DNA of 64,000 nucleotides from Serpens sp035497915 (lineage in GTDB: Bacteria > Pseudomonadota > Gammaproteobacteria > Pseudomonadales > Pseudomonadaceae). The translations under genes and the position numbers were made by a program. Below, piece by piece: positions 7,666-16,714 of this stretch. The stretch lies in contig NZ_DATJCS010000014.1 in assembly GCF_035497915.1 (NCBI RefSeq), positions 51,802 through 115,801 of the forward strand, in the 5' to 3' direction. The number at the start of each line of letters is the position of its first letter. The first letter of the stretch is position 1. A model generated the notes under the pieces. That model saw only the letters and a list, made by a program, of their open reading frames with translations, ran no database searches and had not been told where the DNA came from.

Positions 7666-9114
7666 TCACGACGAGCAACTGATCTCCAGATGCTTGCCCC
7701 ATTCCGGCGGGCGCTCGGTGTAGCGCTCTTTGCCGGGCTGCTCCTCGAAGGGACGACTGAGCACCGCGTGCAGTTCGTGCAGCGGCGCGAAGTCGCCGGC
7801 CTCGGCGGCCTCGATGGCCTGCTGGGCCAGGTAGTTGCGCAGGCTGTAGCGCGGGTTCACCGCGTGCATGCGGGCCCGCCGCGCTTCGGCCGAGCCGCCC
7901 TCGCGCGCCACCCGGGCGCAGTAGTCGGCGCTCCAGGCATCGAAACCCGCCAGATCCACGAAGTCGTCGCGCAGCGTCTGCACCGCCGCCTCGGCAGGCT
8001 GCTCGCCCAGCGCGCGGAAGAAGTTCGGGTAATCCACCGCGCCGCCCTGCATCAGCTGCAGCAGGCGCTGGATCAGCGCCTCGTCGCCGTCCTCGGCGGT
8101 GGTCAGGCCCAGCCGGCGGCGCATGTGGTCCAGCCAGTGCGCCTGGTACAGCGGCAGGAACAGCGCCAGGCTCTCGCGCAGGGCCTCCACCGTTACGAAC
8201 GGCGTCAGCGCCTGGGCCAGCGCCGAGAGGTTCCAGTGGGCGATGGGTACCTGGTTCTCGAAGCGGTAGCGCCCCGCGTCGTCCGAGTGGTTGCAGATGA
8301 ACCCGGCGTCGAAGTCGTCCAGGAAGGCGTAGGGGCCGAAGTCGAAGGTCAGGCCGAGGATCGACAGGTTGTCGGTGTTCATCACCCCGTGGCAGAAGCC
8401 GTAGGCCTGCCAGGCGCCGATCATCGCGGCGGTGCGCTCGACCACCTGGCGAAACAGCGCGGCGTCGTCGGCGCAGTCGGGGAAATGATGGGCGCGGGTG
8501 AAGTCCAGCAGCTGGCGCAGCGCCGCGTGCTGGCGCGTGTAGTAGAAGTATTCGAAGTGGCCGAAGCGAATGTGGCTGGGCGCCAGGCGCAGCAGCATGG
8601 CGGCGGTTTCCTTGCGCTCGCGCCACACCGGGGTTTCCGAGGCCACCACGCACAGCGCGCGGGTGGTGGGAACGCCAAGGGCCGCCAGGTATTCGCTGGC
8701 CAGGAACTCGCGAATGGAACTGCGCAGCACGGCGCGGCCATCGCCCATGCGCGAATAGGGCGTCGAGCCCGCGCCCTTGAGGTGCAGGTCCCAGTGCTCG
8801 CCGGCGTCGTTGACCACTTCGCCCAGCAGCAGCCCGCGACCATCACCCAGGCGCGGGTTGTAGACGCCGAACTGGTGCCCGGAATAGACCATCGCCCGGG
8901 GCTCGGCGTCGCGCCACAGCGCATTGCCGGAGAACAGGCGGACGAACTCCGGCCGCTGTGCTTCGGCCGGGTCCAGATCGAGCAGCGCCAGGGCCGCCGC
9001 GCTGACGACGGCCAGCCGTGGCTCGGCGATGGGCTCGGGCTGCACGGCGGTGGAGAAGTCATCGCCCAGCCGCGCGAAACGGTTGTCGAAGTGCAGCTGG
9101 TCCAGGTGTTTCAT
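7666..9114 (-). CDS. selO: Protein adenylyltransferase SelO (YdiU)
   Basis: This 482-residue protein is a SelO pseudokinase. It carries the conserved GHQFGVYNPRLGDGR nucleotide-binding loop, the metal/ATP segment GVMNTDNLSILGLTFDFGPY, and the family's conserved C-terminal cysteine in GKHLEISCSS (the position that is selenocysteine in some eukaryotes). SelO binds ATP in flipped orientation and transfers AMP to Ser/Thr/Tyr of redox proteins, raising oxidative-stress tolerance. The ATG at 9114 is preceded by TGAGGT; an in-frame TTG at 9120 is less likely. The start is 8 bp past the mscK stop, so the two are almost certainly co-transcribed. Confidence 0.93.
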   Translation of the reverse strand: MKHLDQLHFDNRFARLGDDFSTAVQPEPIAEPRLAVVSAAALALLDLDPAEAQRPEFVRLFSGNALWRDAEPRAMVYSGHQFGVYNPRLGDGRGLLLGEVVNDAGEHWDLHLKGAGSTPYSRMGDGRAVLRSSIREFLASEYLAALGVPTTRALCVVASETPVWRERKETAAMLLRLAPSHIRFGHFEYFYYTRQHAALRQLLDFTRAHHFPDCADDAALFRQVVERTAAMIGAWQAYGFCHGVMNTDNLSILGLTFDFGPYAFLDDFDAGFICNHSDDAGRYRFENQVPIAHWNLSALAQALTPFVTVEALRESLALFLPLYQAHWLDHMRRRLGLTTAEDGDEALIQRLLQLMQGGAVDYPNFFRALGEQPAEAAVQTLRDDFVDLAGFDAWSADYCARVAREGGSAEARRARMHAVNPRYSLRNYLAQQAIEAAEAGDFAPLHELHAVLSRPFEEQPGKERYTERPPEWGKHLEISCSS

Positions 9115-9122
9115 GGGCAACC

Positions 9123-12100
9123 TCAGGGTTTGGCCGGCGGTGGAATCGGCTGCTCGGTGGCCGCGCCAGCGGCGCCCAGCACGGCCGTTTGGCCGATCTG
9201 CGCTTCCTGCCCCTCCAGGTTCTTCACGAACACGTCGACCTGGCGGAAGGCGATCTCGATGTCGTGCTCGCGGAACAACTGCTCGATGCGCCGGTTGATC
9301 TCGTCGGTGGCGCGGCCGCGATCGCCCAGTTCGCGCACATGGATGATCAGGTCGTGGTCCAGGGTGCTCTCGCCGAAGGTCTGGAACAGCACCAGCGGCT
9401 CGGGGTCGCGCATGACCCGCACGTTCTCCTGGGCCGCCTGATAGAGCAGGCGACGCACCAGCTCAAGGTCCGAGCCGTAGCCGACACCGACCTTGAGCAC
9501 CAGGCGGGTGACGGTGTCGCTCAGCGTCCAGTTGATCAACTGGTCGGTGATGAAGGTCTTGTTGGGCACCACCACCACCTTGCGGTCGGCGTCGACGATG
9601 TGGGTGGCGCGGATGCGGATGCGGTTCACCGAGCCGGTGACATTGCCGATGGTCACCAGGTCGCCGATGCGCACCGGGCGCTCGAACAGGATGATCAGGC
9701 CGGAAATGAAGTTGGCGATGATCTCCTGCATGCCGAAGCCGATGCCCACCGACAGCGCCGCCACCAGCCACTGCAGCTTGTCCCAGCTGACCCCCAGGGT
9801 GGACAGCGTGGTGACGATGCCGAAGCCCATGATCAGGTAGGACAGCAGGGTGGTGGTGGCATAGGCGCTGCCCTGCGCCAGGCTCATGCGCGACAGCACC
9901 AGCACTTCCAGCAGGCCGGGCAGGTTGCGCGCCAGCACCAGGGTCAGTGCCACGATCAGCAGCGCGCCCAGCAGGTCGAGCAGGCTGATCGGCCGCAGGC
10001 TGGCGGTGGCGCCGCTGCCCTGGGTGAACTCGTAGAGGGTGACGTTATCCAGGTAGCTGAACACCGTCAGCAGGTCGGCCCAGACCCACCAGAGCACCGC
10101 CAGCAGGCCGGCGAACAGGCCCAGGCGGATCAGCCGCAGGGATTGCTGGTTGACCTGCTCGATGGCCAGCCCGGGCTCCTCGACGGGCGCCGCCATGCCG
10201 TCGACGCCCTCCGGCGTCTGCGCCTCGGTTTCGCGGCGGGCCTGCGCGCGCTGCCAGGCCAGGCGCCGGGCCGCCACCGCCAGGCCACGCGCCAGCAGGG
10301 CTTCCAGCAGCACCCAGAGCAGCAGGGCGTAGAGGGTGTCGATCAGCCGGCCGCTCAGCTTGAGCGCCGTGTAGTAGTAGCCGGCGAAGATCGCCGCCAT
10401 CAGCAGCAGGGGCAGCAGGGCGACCAGCGCGCCCAGCAGCCGGCGCAGCGGCGGCGCCTCGCTGCTTTGCGGGCCCTGGAACATCAGGCGGGCCAGCAGC
10501 CAGCTCAGCAGCGCGAACCCGACCAGCAGCAGGAGCACGCCCAGCACGTCCTGGTCGAGTAAGCGCGGCTGGTTCTCGGCGAACGCCACCACGCCGACCA
10601 GGATCAGCAGCACAAGGCCCAGCCAGCGCATCTGCCGGTGCAGGAAGGACACCTGGGCGCGGCTCCAGCCGAAATGCCGCTCGGCCACTCCGCCCGGGGC
10701 GAGGATCTGATACGCGGTGTACAGCACCAGCCAGGCGCCGGCCATGGCATACAGCGCGGCGCCCAGGTGGACGTTCTGGCCGCGGGCGTCGATCTGCAGC
10801 GCATAGCCGCCCAGCGCCAGCATGAGACTGACGGGCAGGGCCTGCACCAGGCAGAACAGGATGGCCAGCGGTGTGTGGCGCTGGCTGTCGCGCCCCACCT
10901 GGCCGATGTCCTCATGCAGCGCCTGCAGCTTGCGTTGCCAGAACTGGCGCCGGGCGATCAGCAGGCCGCTGAGCAGCAGCGGCAGGAACACCCAGGGTCG
11001 GCTCAGCAAGCCGTTGGCCAGTTCGCCGAGGGCGCCCTGCCAGTCCAGGCGCGCCGCCTGCTCGACCAGCCGGCTGGGCAGGCGCTTCCACCAGTCCGGC
11101 TGCAGCGGCGGGTGGCTGGGAATCCAGAACAGCTGTTCTTCCAGCGTGTTGCTCAGGCGGCTGGCCAGGTCGCGCAGCTGGCGCTGGTTGAGCTGCAGGC
11201 TGACCGCTTCGCCCAGCAGCGCGTTGAGCTCGCGCGCCAGGCGGTCGGCCAGTTCGGCGCGACTGTCGATCAGTTCCAGCAGCGCGGCGCGCAGTTGCTC
11301 ATTCCCGGGCTCGCCGCTATCGGCGAGCAGTCGATCGACGAAGGCGCGCGGATTGGCCAGCTGCTCGCGGCTCTGGTTGAGCTCGAACTGGTAGAGGCGG
11401 ATGTCGGCAATCTCGTCCGCCAGCTTGCCATCCACCGCGACCTGCGGCAGGCGGCGCTTCTGTTCCATGAGGATCTGCGCCAGCAGCAGGCTGCCCTTGA
11501 GCGCCTCGATCTGCTCGCCGAGCACCTGTTCGCTCTGGGTCAGGCTTTCCAGGCGCTGGCGGGTGCGCAGATTGGTCTGAGTCACTTCGTTGCGGCGATC
11601 GGTGATGCGCAGCAGGTGATCGGTCAGTTGCAGGTTGCGTGCGGTTTCATGGGCAATCAGGCGATCCGGGCTGGCGCTGCGGGCTTCAAGGGTGGCCTGC
11701 TCGCGGGCCTGCTCGGATTGCGCCAGGCGCTTGGTGTTGATCAGTTCCTGCAGGGCGAGGATCTCCTGCTCCAGGCGCTCGATGCGCGTGGTGAGCAGCT
11801 CGCGGCGACGGCTGCCCAGGTCCAGCAGGGTGTCGTTGCCGGCCAGGGCGCGACGGCTGAATTCATTGCTGAGGGTCAGGGTGGCCAGCTCGGCCGTCAG
11901 CAGGTCGCGCTGTTCGGCGCTGAGCGCCTGGCCGTCCAGGCGGTCGTCCTTGAGGGCTGCCTGCAGTTTCTGCATGCGCGCCTGGTTGCCGCTGATCTCG
12001 GTCTGTGCCCGCTCTGGACGTGTCTGCGCATTGATGACCAGGCTGTTGGCGGCGGTCAACTCCTGTTGCCACTCGGTCAGCTGCTGGTTGCGCGCGTCGA

Positions 12101-12449
12101 GGATGATCTCCAGCTCGACGATCTGGGCGCCGGCCTGCTCCCGCGCCGGATCGCTCTGTGGCCGGGCCTGCAGTTCCTCATAGGCGCGGCGGGCCTCGCT
12201 GATCTGCTCGGGCGCGTCGGCCAGCTCCCGTTCCAGGGCGCTGATCCGCTCGCGCAACTCGTCCTGGCGGGCCAGCTGCGCGAGCGTCTGTTCCAGGGTC
12301 TGCTGCACCTGCAACTGCTCGCTCTCCGGCAGTTTGCGATCCGGCAGGGCCGCCAGGGCAGCCTCGACGGACTCCCGGCTGGGCGGTTCGGCAGCATGGA
12401 GGGGAAGGCAGACGAGTAGCAGGAGGAACAGCGAACGAATCAGGGGCAT
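9123..12449 (-). CDS. mscK: Potassium-dependent mechanosensitive channel MscK (KefA)
   Basis: The 1108-residue protein matches the large MscS-superfamily channels MscK/MscM. It has a signal peptide (MPLIRSLFLLLLVCLPLHAAE), a long periplasmic coiled-coil domain to about residue 480, about eight helices in the middle, then the MscS pore helix and beta domain at about 890-1085 (LSVGIGFGMQEIIANFISG, RPVRIGDLV, VPNKTFITDQLINW). It opens under membrane tension to release ions. The ATG at 12449 is chosen because the signal peptide begins there; the frame stays open to 12611 but the extra residues overlap the nhaP2 3' end. No strong Shine-Dalgarno is visible. It is 50 bp downstream of nhaP2 and 8 bp upstream of selO. 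Confidence 0.9.
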   Translation of the reverse strand: MPLIRSLFLLLLVCLPLHAAEPPSRESVEAALAALPDRKLPESEQLQVQQTLEQTLAQLARQDELRERISALERELADAPEQISEARRAYEELQARPQSDPAREQAGAQIVELEIILDARNQQLTEWQQELTAANSLVINAQTRPERAQTEISGNQARMQKLQAALKDDRLDGQALSAEQRDLLTAELATLTLSNEFSRRALAGNDTLLDLGSRRRELLTTRIERLEQEILALQELINTKRLAQSEQAREQATLEARSASPDRLIAHETARNLQLTDHLLRITDRRNEVTQTNLRTRQRLESLTQSEQVLGEQIEALKGSLLLAQILMEQKRRLPQVAVDGKLADEIADIRLYQFELNQSREQLANPRAFVDRLLADSGEPGNEQLRAALLELIDSRAELADRLARELNALLGEAVSLQLNQRQLRDLASRLSNTLEEQLFWIPSHPPLQPDWWKRLPSRLVEQAARLDWQGALGELANGLLSRPWVFLPLLLSGLLIARRQFWQRKLQALHEDIGQVGRDSQRHTPLAILFCLVQALPVSLMLALGGYALQIDARGQNVHLGAALYAMAGAWLVLYTAYQILAPGGVAERHFGWSRAQVSFLHRQMRWLGLVLLILVGVVAFAENQPRLLDQDVLGVLLLLVGFALLSWLLARLMFQGPQSSEAPPLRRLLGALVALLPLLLMAAIFAGYYYTALKLSGRLIDTLYALLLWVLLEALLARGLAVAARRLAWQRAQARRETEAQTPEGVDGMAAPVEEPGLAIEQVNQQSLRLIRLGLFAGLLAVLWWVWADLLTVFSYLDNVTLYEFTQGSGATASLRPISLLDLLGALLIVALTLVLARNLPGLLEVLVLSRMSLAQGSAYATTTLLSYLIMGFGIVTTLSTLGVSWDKLQWLVAALSVGIGFGMQEIIANFISGLIILFERPVRIGDLVTIGNVTGSVNRIRIRATHIVDADRKVVVVPNKTFITDQLINWTLSDTVTRLVLKVGVGYGSDLELVRRLLYQAAQENVRVMRDPEPLVLFQTFGESTLDHDLIIHVRELGDRGRATDEINRRIEQLFREHDIEIAFRQVDVFVKNLEGQEAQIGQTAVLGAAGAATEQPIPPPAKP

Positions 12450-12499
12450 GGGCTGGTCGGTGAACGGCGGGCCGGCGCGCAATGCGCGCCGGCCTCTGG

Positions 12500-14248
12500 C
12501 TAGAAGGACGGCCCCGGCGGCAGGGATTTGCTGCCCTCGGGGAATTTCAGACCGATCTTGCGGATGCGCGGACCGTCCATCTTGGCGACGGTCCAGGTCA
12601 GGCCGTTCCATTCGACCTGATCGCCTACCACGGGTTCGCTGCCCAGGCGCCGGGCGATGAACTGTCCGAGCGGCATGTCGCCGGCCTCTTCACCCAGGTT
12701 CAGCCCGTACACGGCGGCGACCGCGCCCAGCTCGGCCGAGCCTTCGAGGATGAAGTCGCCGAAGAAGTGCAGGTCCTGGCCGCGCTTGGGCGGTTGGCTG
12801 AACAGATTGCCGAGGGTGGGCAGGTCTTCTTCCTGGCCGATCACGCAGAGGATGTCACCCACCTGCAGCGTGGTGCTGCCGCTGGGGTGCAGCAACTGCT
12901 GGCCACGGAACAGCGCCGCGATGCGGGTGCCGGCAGGCATGTTCAGCGCGCGCAGCGGCGCGCCGATGTACCACTTCTTCTCGCCCAGGCGATAGACGAA
13001 CAGTTCCCAGGGGCTGGTGGGGTGTACTTCCAGGCCGGTACGGGAAATCGGCGACGGCGACGGCGGCACTTCCACCCGCGCCTTGCGGGCCGCCCACGGC
13101 AGGGTGCTGCCCTGCAGCAGCAACGACACCAGCACGATGAAGAAGGCCACATTGAAGAACAGCTGGGCATTTTCCAGCCCGGCCATCAGCGGGAACACCG
13201 CGAGAATGACCGGGACCGCGCCGCGCAGGCCGATCCAGGAGATGAAGCTGCGCTCACGCAGGTTGAAGCCCTTGAACGGCAGCAGGCCGATGAACACCGA
13301 CAGCGGCCGGGCAAAGAAGATCATCCACAGCGACAGCGCCAGGGCCGGTACGGCGATGGGCAGCAGCTCGCTGGGCGTCAGCAGCAGGCCGAGCACCAGG
13401 AACATGCCGATCTGGCTTAGCCAGGCCAGGCCGTCGAACATGTGCAGGATGCCGTGGCGGTTGCGGATCGGCCGGTTGCCCAGCAGCAGGCCGCAGACGT
13501 ACACGGCGAGGATGCCGCTGCCACCGATGGCGCTGGCGATGGCGTAGATCATGATGCCGCCGCTCACCGCCAGCAGCGGGTACAGGCCGCTGGCGATCTC
13601 GATGCGGTTGATCAGCTGCAGCAGCAGCCAGCCGCCGGCCAGGCCCAGCACGATGCCCAGGCCGAACTGCTGGATCAGGCTGACCAGGAAGCCGAGGCCG
13701 AAATCGGCTTCACCGGTGGCGATCATGGCGATCAGCGACACGGTGAGGAACATCGCCATCGGGTCGTTGCTGCCCGATTCGATTTCCAGGGTGGAGCCGA
13801 CCCGCTCGTTCAGCCCCTTGCCGTTGAGCAGGTTGAACACCACCGCGGCGTCGGTGGAGCCGACGATAGCGCCGATCAGCAGGCCTTCCAGCAGGGTCAG
13901 GTTGAACAGCCAGGCGGCGGCGATGCCGGTCAGGCCGGCGGTGATCATCACCCCGACGGTGGCCAGCGACATGGCTGGCCACAACGCCACGCGGAAGGTG
14001 GCGGCGCGGGTGCGGATGCCGCCGTCCAGCAGGATCACCGCCAGCGCCAGGTTGCTGACCAGGTACGCCAGTGAGTAATCGTTGAAGACGATGCCGCCGA
14101 TGCCGTCGACGCCGGCCAGCATGCCCACGGCCAGGAAGATGACCAGCACCGGGATGCCGATGCGGGTGGAGAACGAGCTCACCAGGATGCTGCTGGCCAC
14201 CAGAAGCGCGCCAATGAAGAACAGGCCGTTGATGCTGCTGGCGTCCAA
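12500..14248 (-). CDS. nhaP2: K+/H+ antiporter NhaP2 (CvrA)
   Basis: This 582-residue protein is a CPA1-family antiporter with about twelve helices (residues 1 to about 400) and a cytoplasmic regulatory tail containing a TrkA_C domain (about 410-480) and a CorC/HlyC-type domain (about 490-575). NhaP2 exchanges K+ for H+ and protects cells at low osmolarity. The start is a TTG at 14248 preceded by a strong AAGGAG; no ATG is available before the first helix. It heads a minus-strand run nhaP2-mscK-selO, so K+ efflux and osmotic-tension release are probably expressed together. Confidence 0.9.
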   Translation of the reverse strand: MDASSINGLFFIGALLVASSILVSSFSTRIGIPVLVIFLAVGMLAGVDGIGGIVFNDYSLAYLVSNLALAVILLDGGIRTRAATFRVALWPAMSLATVGVMITAGLTGIAAAWLFNLTLLEGLLIGAIVGSTDAAVVFNLLNGKGLNERVGSTLEIESGSNDPMAMFLTVSLIAMIATGEADFGLGFLVSLIQQFGLGIVLGLAGGWLLLQLINRIEIASGLYPLLAVSGGIMIYAIASAIGGSGILAVYVCGLLLGNRPIRNRHGILHMFDGLAWLSQIGMFLVLGLLLTPSELLPIAVPALALSLWMIFFARPLSVFIGLLPFKGFNLRERSFISWIGLRGAVPVILAVFPLMAGLENAQLFFNVAFFIVLVSLLLQGSTLPWAARKARVEVPPSPSPISRTGLEVHPTSPWELFVYRLGEKKWYIGAPLRALNMPAGTRIAALFRGQQLLHPSGSTTLQVGDILCVIGQEEDLPTLGNLFSQPPKRGQDLHFFGDFILEGSAELGAVAAVYGLNLGEEAGDMPLGQFIARRLGSEPVVGDQVEWNGLTWTVAKMDGPRIRKIGLKFPEGSKSLPPGPSF

Positions 14249-14308
14249 AGGCGTCGCTCCTTCTCGTCTGACTGTGTCGGGTTTCGAAGAGCGACGCTAT
14301 GTCAATAA

Positions 14309-14345
14309 GCCCTCGAATATCAAGCGCTTAATGCAATTTGAGGGC
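14309..14345 (-). terminator. Imperfect GCCCTC...GAGGGC hairpin after nitronate monooxygenase gene
   Basis: GCCCTC (14309-14314) and GAGGGC (14340-14345) flank an imperfect stem around the palindrome AAGCGCTT (14322-14329). It starts 17 nt past the stop codon at 14363 and lies upstream of the nhaP2 TTG start. It could be a terminator or part of the nhaP2 control region. Confidence 0.3.
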
Positions 14346-14362
14346 CATGACGAAAATGCGCC

Positions 14363-15409
14363 TCAGCGGTCGAGTCCGCCCGCCAGCCGCTGTGTCAGTT
14401 CGGCCGCCGGCAACCCCTGCGTGTTGCCGACATGCTGACCGGCCCACAGCGGCGAACAGGCGTCGGATCCCTGGCGCTCCGCCGCGGCGCGCAGCGGGCC
14501 GATCGCATTGCCGGCCAGCGGGAACGGGGCAATGCCCTCGGGGCGCGGGCCCAGGGCCTGGATGAGACGGTTGACGATGCCGCGCGCCGGCCGGCCGCTG
14601 AACAGCGTGGTCAGCTCGGTGTAACGGGCCGCCGGACTGCCCAAGGCGGCCCGGTGCAGGGCGCTGGTACCGGCTTCCGGGCAGGACAGGTAGGCGGTAC
14701 CCACCTGCACACCGGCGGCACCCAGGGCCAGGGCGGCGCGCACGCCGCGCGCATCGGCGATGCCGCCGGCGGCGATCACCGGCACGTCCAGGGCATCCAC
14801 CAGTTGCGGCACCAGCGCGAAGATGCCGAGCTGACGACCCAGGTCCGCGGACAGGAAGTGGCCGCGATGGCCACCGGCTTCCAGGCCTTGGGCGATCACC
14901 GCGTCGACGCCGTGCGCCTGCAGCCACAGGCCTTCCTCCACCGTGGTGGCGCTGGACAGGATGCGCGCCCCGCTGGCCTTGACGCGATCGAGCAACTCGG
15001 GCGCCGGCAGGCCGAAGTGGAAGCTGACCACCGCCGGCCGATGGCGCTCGACGATGTCGGCCATCGCCGCGCTGAACGGCTGGCGTCCCGGGCCGTCGGG
15101 AATGCTCGCCGGATCGACGCCGAACTCGGCGTAGAAGGGCGCCAGCAGTGTGCGCCAGTGCTGCTCGCGCGCAGCGTCCGGGGCCGGTGGCGTGTGGGCG
15201 AAGAAGTTCACGTTATAGGGCTGATCGGTGAGCGCCCGGAGCTTGCCCAGCTCGGCATCCAGCGCCTCGGGGGCAAGCAGCGCCGCCGGCAGCGCGCCGA
15301 GGCCGCCGGCCTGGCAGACGGCGGCGGCCAGGCGGTGGTCCTGGGAGCCGGCCATGGGGGCCTGGAGGATCGGCAGTCGGCAGCCGAGCAGGGAAGTCAG
15401 GGCGTTCAT
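14363..15409 (-). CDS. Nitronate monooxygenase (2-nitropropane dioxygenase family)
   Basis: The 348-residue protein is an FMN-dependent TIM-barrel enzyme. It begins with the family motif LPILQAPMAG, has the catalytic-His loop EAGGHRGHF, and the FMN phosphate site AAGGIADARGVRAALALGAAGVQVGTA. Such enzymes oxidise toxic alkyl nitronates (for example propionate 3-nitronate) using oxygen. The ATG at 15409 overlaps the TGA of the upstream MFS gene (ATGA), which indicates translational coupling. Enoyl-ACP reductase FabK is a relative, but the His loop favours nitronate monooxygenase. Confidence 0.88.
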   Translation of the reverse strand: MNALTSLLGCRLPILQAPMAGSQDHRLAAAVCQAGGLGALPAALLAPEALDAELGKLRALTDQPYNVNFFAHTPPAPDAAREQHWRTLLAPFYAEFGVDPASIPDGPGRQPFSAAMADIVERHRPAVVSFHFGLPAPELLDRVKASGARILSSATTVEEGLWLQAHGVDAVIAQGLEAGGHRGHFLSADLGRQLGIFALVPQLVDALDVPVIAAGGIADARGVRAALALGAAGVQVGTAYLSCPEAGTSALHRAALGSPAARYTELTTLFSGRPARGIVNRLIQALGPRPEGIAPFPLAGNAIGPLRAAAERQGSDACSPLWAGQHVGNTQGLPAAELTQRLAGGLDR

Positions 15410-16608
15410 CGTTGCAAAGCTCCTTGCGAGCGAAGGGTGGAAGGACCCGGCACCGCCCACATCCAGCCCAGCGACCAGATGAAGGCGCCCAGGCCCAGGG
15501 CAAAACTCTGCACCAGGGTGCCGCCGGCCTGCAGCCACAGCTCGGCCAGCCACGGGCCAGAGAGCTGCGCGCCGCCGTACAGGGCAATCAGCGCGGCCGA
15601 CAGGCGCGGTCCCTGATGGGGCTGCAGGCTGCGCGCCAGGCGCTGGGTGAGCAGCACACTGCCGATGAAACCGCCGCCCACCAGCGCCGCGCAGAGCAGC
15701 ACGCCGGTGGCGTTCGGCAGCAGCAGCGGCGCCGCGCAGCCGATGCCCTGCAGCACGTAGGTGCCGAACAGCGCGCCGCGATCGCCCAGGTGCGCGCCCA
15801 GGTAGTTCCAGGTCGGCACGGAGAGCAGGCAGGCGAAGGCGGTCCACAGCCAGACCTGGCCGATCAGCGGATCGCCCACCGGCAGCAACTGGTTGGCCAG
15901 CGTGGGCAAAAAGGTCATCGGCAGGATGTAGCCCAGCCCGGCGCCGGCGTAGGCCATGAACAGCGGCGTGCTGGCGCGGTCGAACAGCCGCCTCGACGGC
16001 GGGGTGGCATCGCCGCGCGGCGCGGCCGGCGGGATGTGCAGGCGCAGCAGCAACAGGCAGCTGAGCAGTGCCAGCGGCACCGCCAGTGCGGCCATCGGCC
16101 ACCAGCGCGCCGCACCGCGCAGCCACTCGGCGGGCGCTTCGGCCAGCCAACTGGTGAGCAGCAGGCCGGCGGCGAAACCCAGGTACACCAGCCCGCTCAG
16201 GGTGGCGCGGCCACGTTGCGCCAGCCATTCCAGCACCAGCGCCGGGGCGAGCACGAACACCAGGCCGTTGCTGATGCCGTTGGCCAGGCGCAGCAGCAGC
16301 AGGCCGAACACGTCCTCGCAGGCGCCCTGCGCCAGGGTGATGGCGGCGTTGCCGAGCAGTGCCAGCGGCAGCGCAATGCGCAGGCGCTGTGGCGCGGCCA
16401 GCAGCAACGCGAGCAGCGCGCCGAGCAGGTAGCCGATGTAGTTCCAGGTGGCCAGCCGCGCGCCCTGTTCCAGGCTCAGCAGGCCATCGGCGAGCAGGTG
16501 GGGCAGCAGCGGGGTGTAGGCGAAACGGCCCAGGGCATGGACAACGACCAGGGCGGCGCTGCCGGCGAACAGGGCGAGGAAAATCTGGCGGGGAGAAGCG
16601 GCTGGCAT
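15406..16608 (-). CDS. YbfB/YjiJ-family MFS transporter
   Basis: The 400-residue protein has twelve predicted membrane segments and the YbfB-type N-terminus (LVVVHALGRFAYTPLLPHLL). The family is annotated as major facilitator; no substrate is established. The ATG at 16608 is chosen because AAGGAAG lies about ten bases upstream; upstream GTG and ATG codons at 16644/16641 would place that Shine-Dalgarno inside the gene. The 3' end overlaps the nitronate monooxygenase gene by 4 nt, so the two form an operon, divergent from a LysR gene. Export of a nitro compound or its product is one possible role. Confidence 0.82.
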   Translation of the reverse strand: MPAASPRQIFLALFAGSAALVVVHALGRFAYTPLLPHLLADGLLSLEQGARLATWNYIGYLLGALLALLLAAPQRLRIALPLALLGNAAITLAQGACEDVFGLLLLRLANGISNGLVFVLAPALVLEWLAQRGRATLSGLVYLGFAAGLLLTSWLAEAPAEWLRGAARWWPMAALAVPLALLSCLLLLRLHIPPAAPRGDATPPSRRLFDRASTPLFMAYAGAGLGYILPMTFLPTLANQLLPVGDPLIGQVWLWTAFACLLSVPTWNYLGAHLGDRGALFGTYVLQGIGCAAPLLLPNATGVLLCAALVGGGFIGSVLLTQRLARSLQPHQGPRLSAALIALYGGAQLSGPWLAELWLQAGGTLVQSFALGLGAFIWSLGWMWAVPGPSTLRSQGALQR

Positions 16609-16671
16609 GTTCTTGTACTTCCTTGGGGCAACCACGGCCATCACCTTAGCCGTTGCCCAAGGCGGATCGTT

Positions 16672-16700
16672 AGTGAAAAATCCTGAGCCTTGCTTTCACT
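16672..16700. promoter_or_regulatory. Inverted repeat AGTGAAA-N15-TTTCACT in MFS/LysR divergent region
   Basis: AGTGAAA (16672-16678) and TTTCACT (16694-16700) form a perfect 7-bp inverted repeat with a 15-bp spacer in the 106-bp gap between the divergent MFS and LysR genes. LysR regulators commonly bind such dyads to control the divergent operon and themselves. The assignment is inferred from position and symmetry. Confidence 0.45.
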
Positions 16701-16714
16701 CCGGATGAAACCCC

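Noticed and set aside
10638..12419. A 593-codon plus-strand frame opposite mscK
   Set aside because: It is the antisense of the coiled-coil part of mscK; it is rich in Gln/Leu/Ala only because of the complementary codons.
14363..16228. A minus-strand frame that would fuse nitronate monooxygenase to 270 extra residues
   Set aside because: The extra part overlaps the MFS gene in another frame; the real start is the ATG at 15409 in an ATGA overlap.
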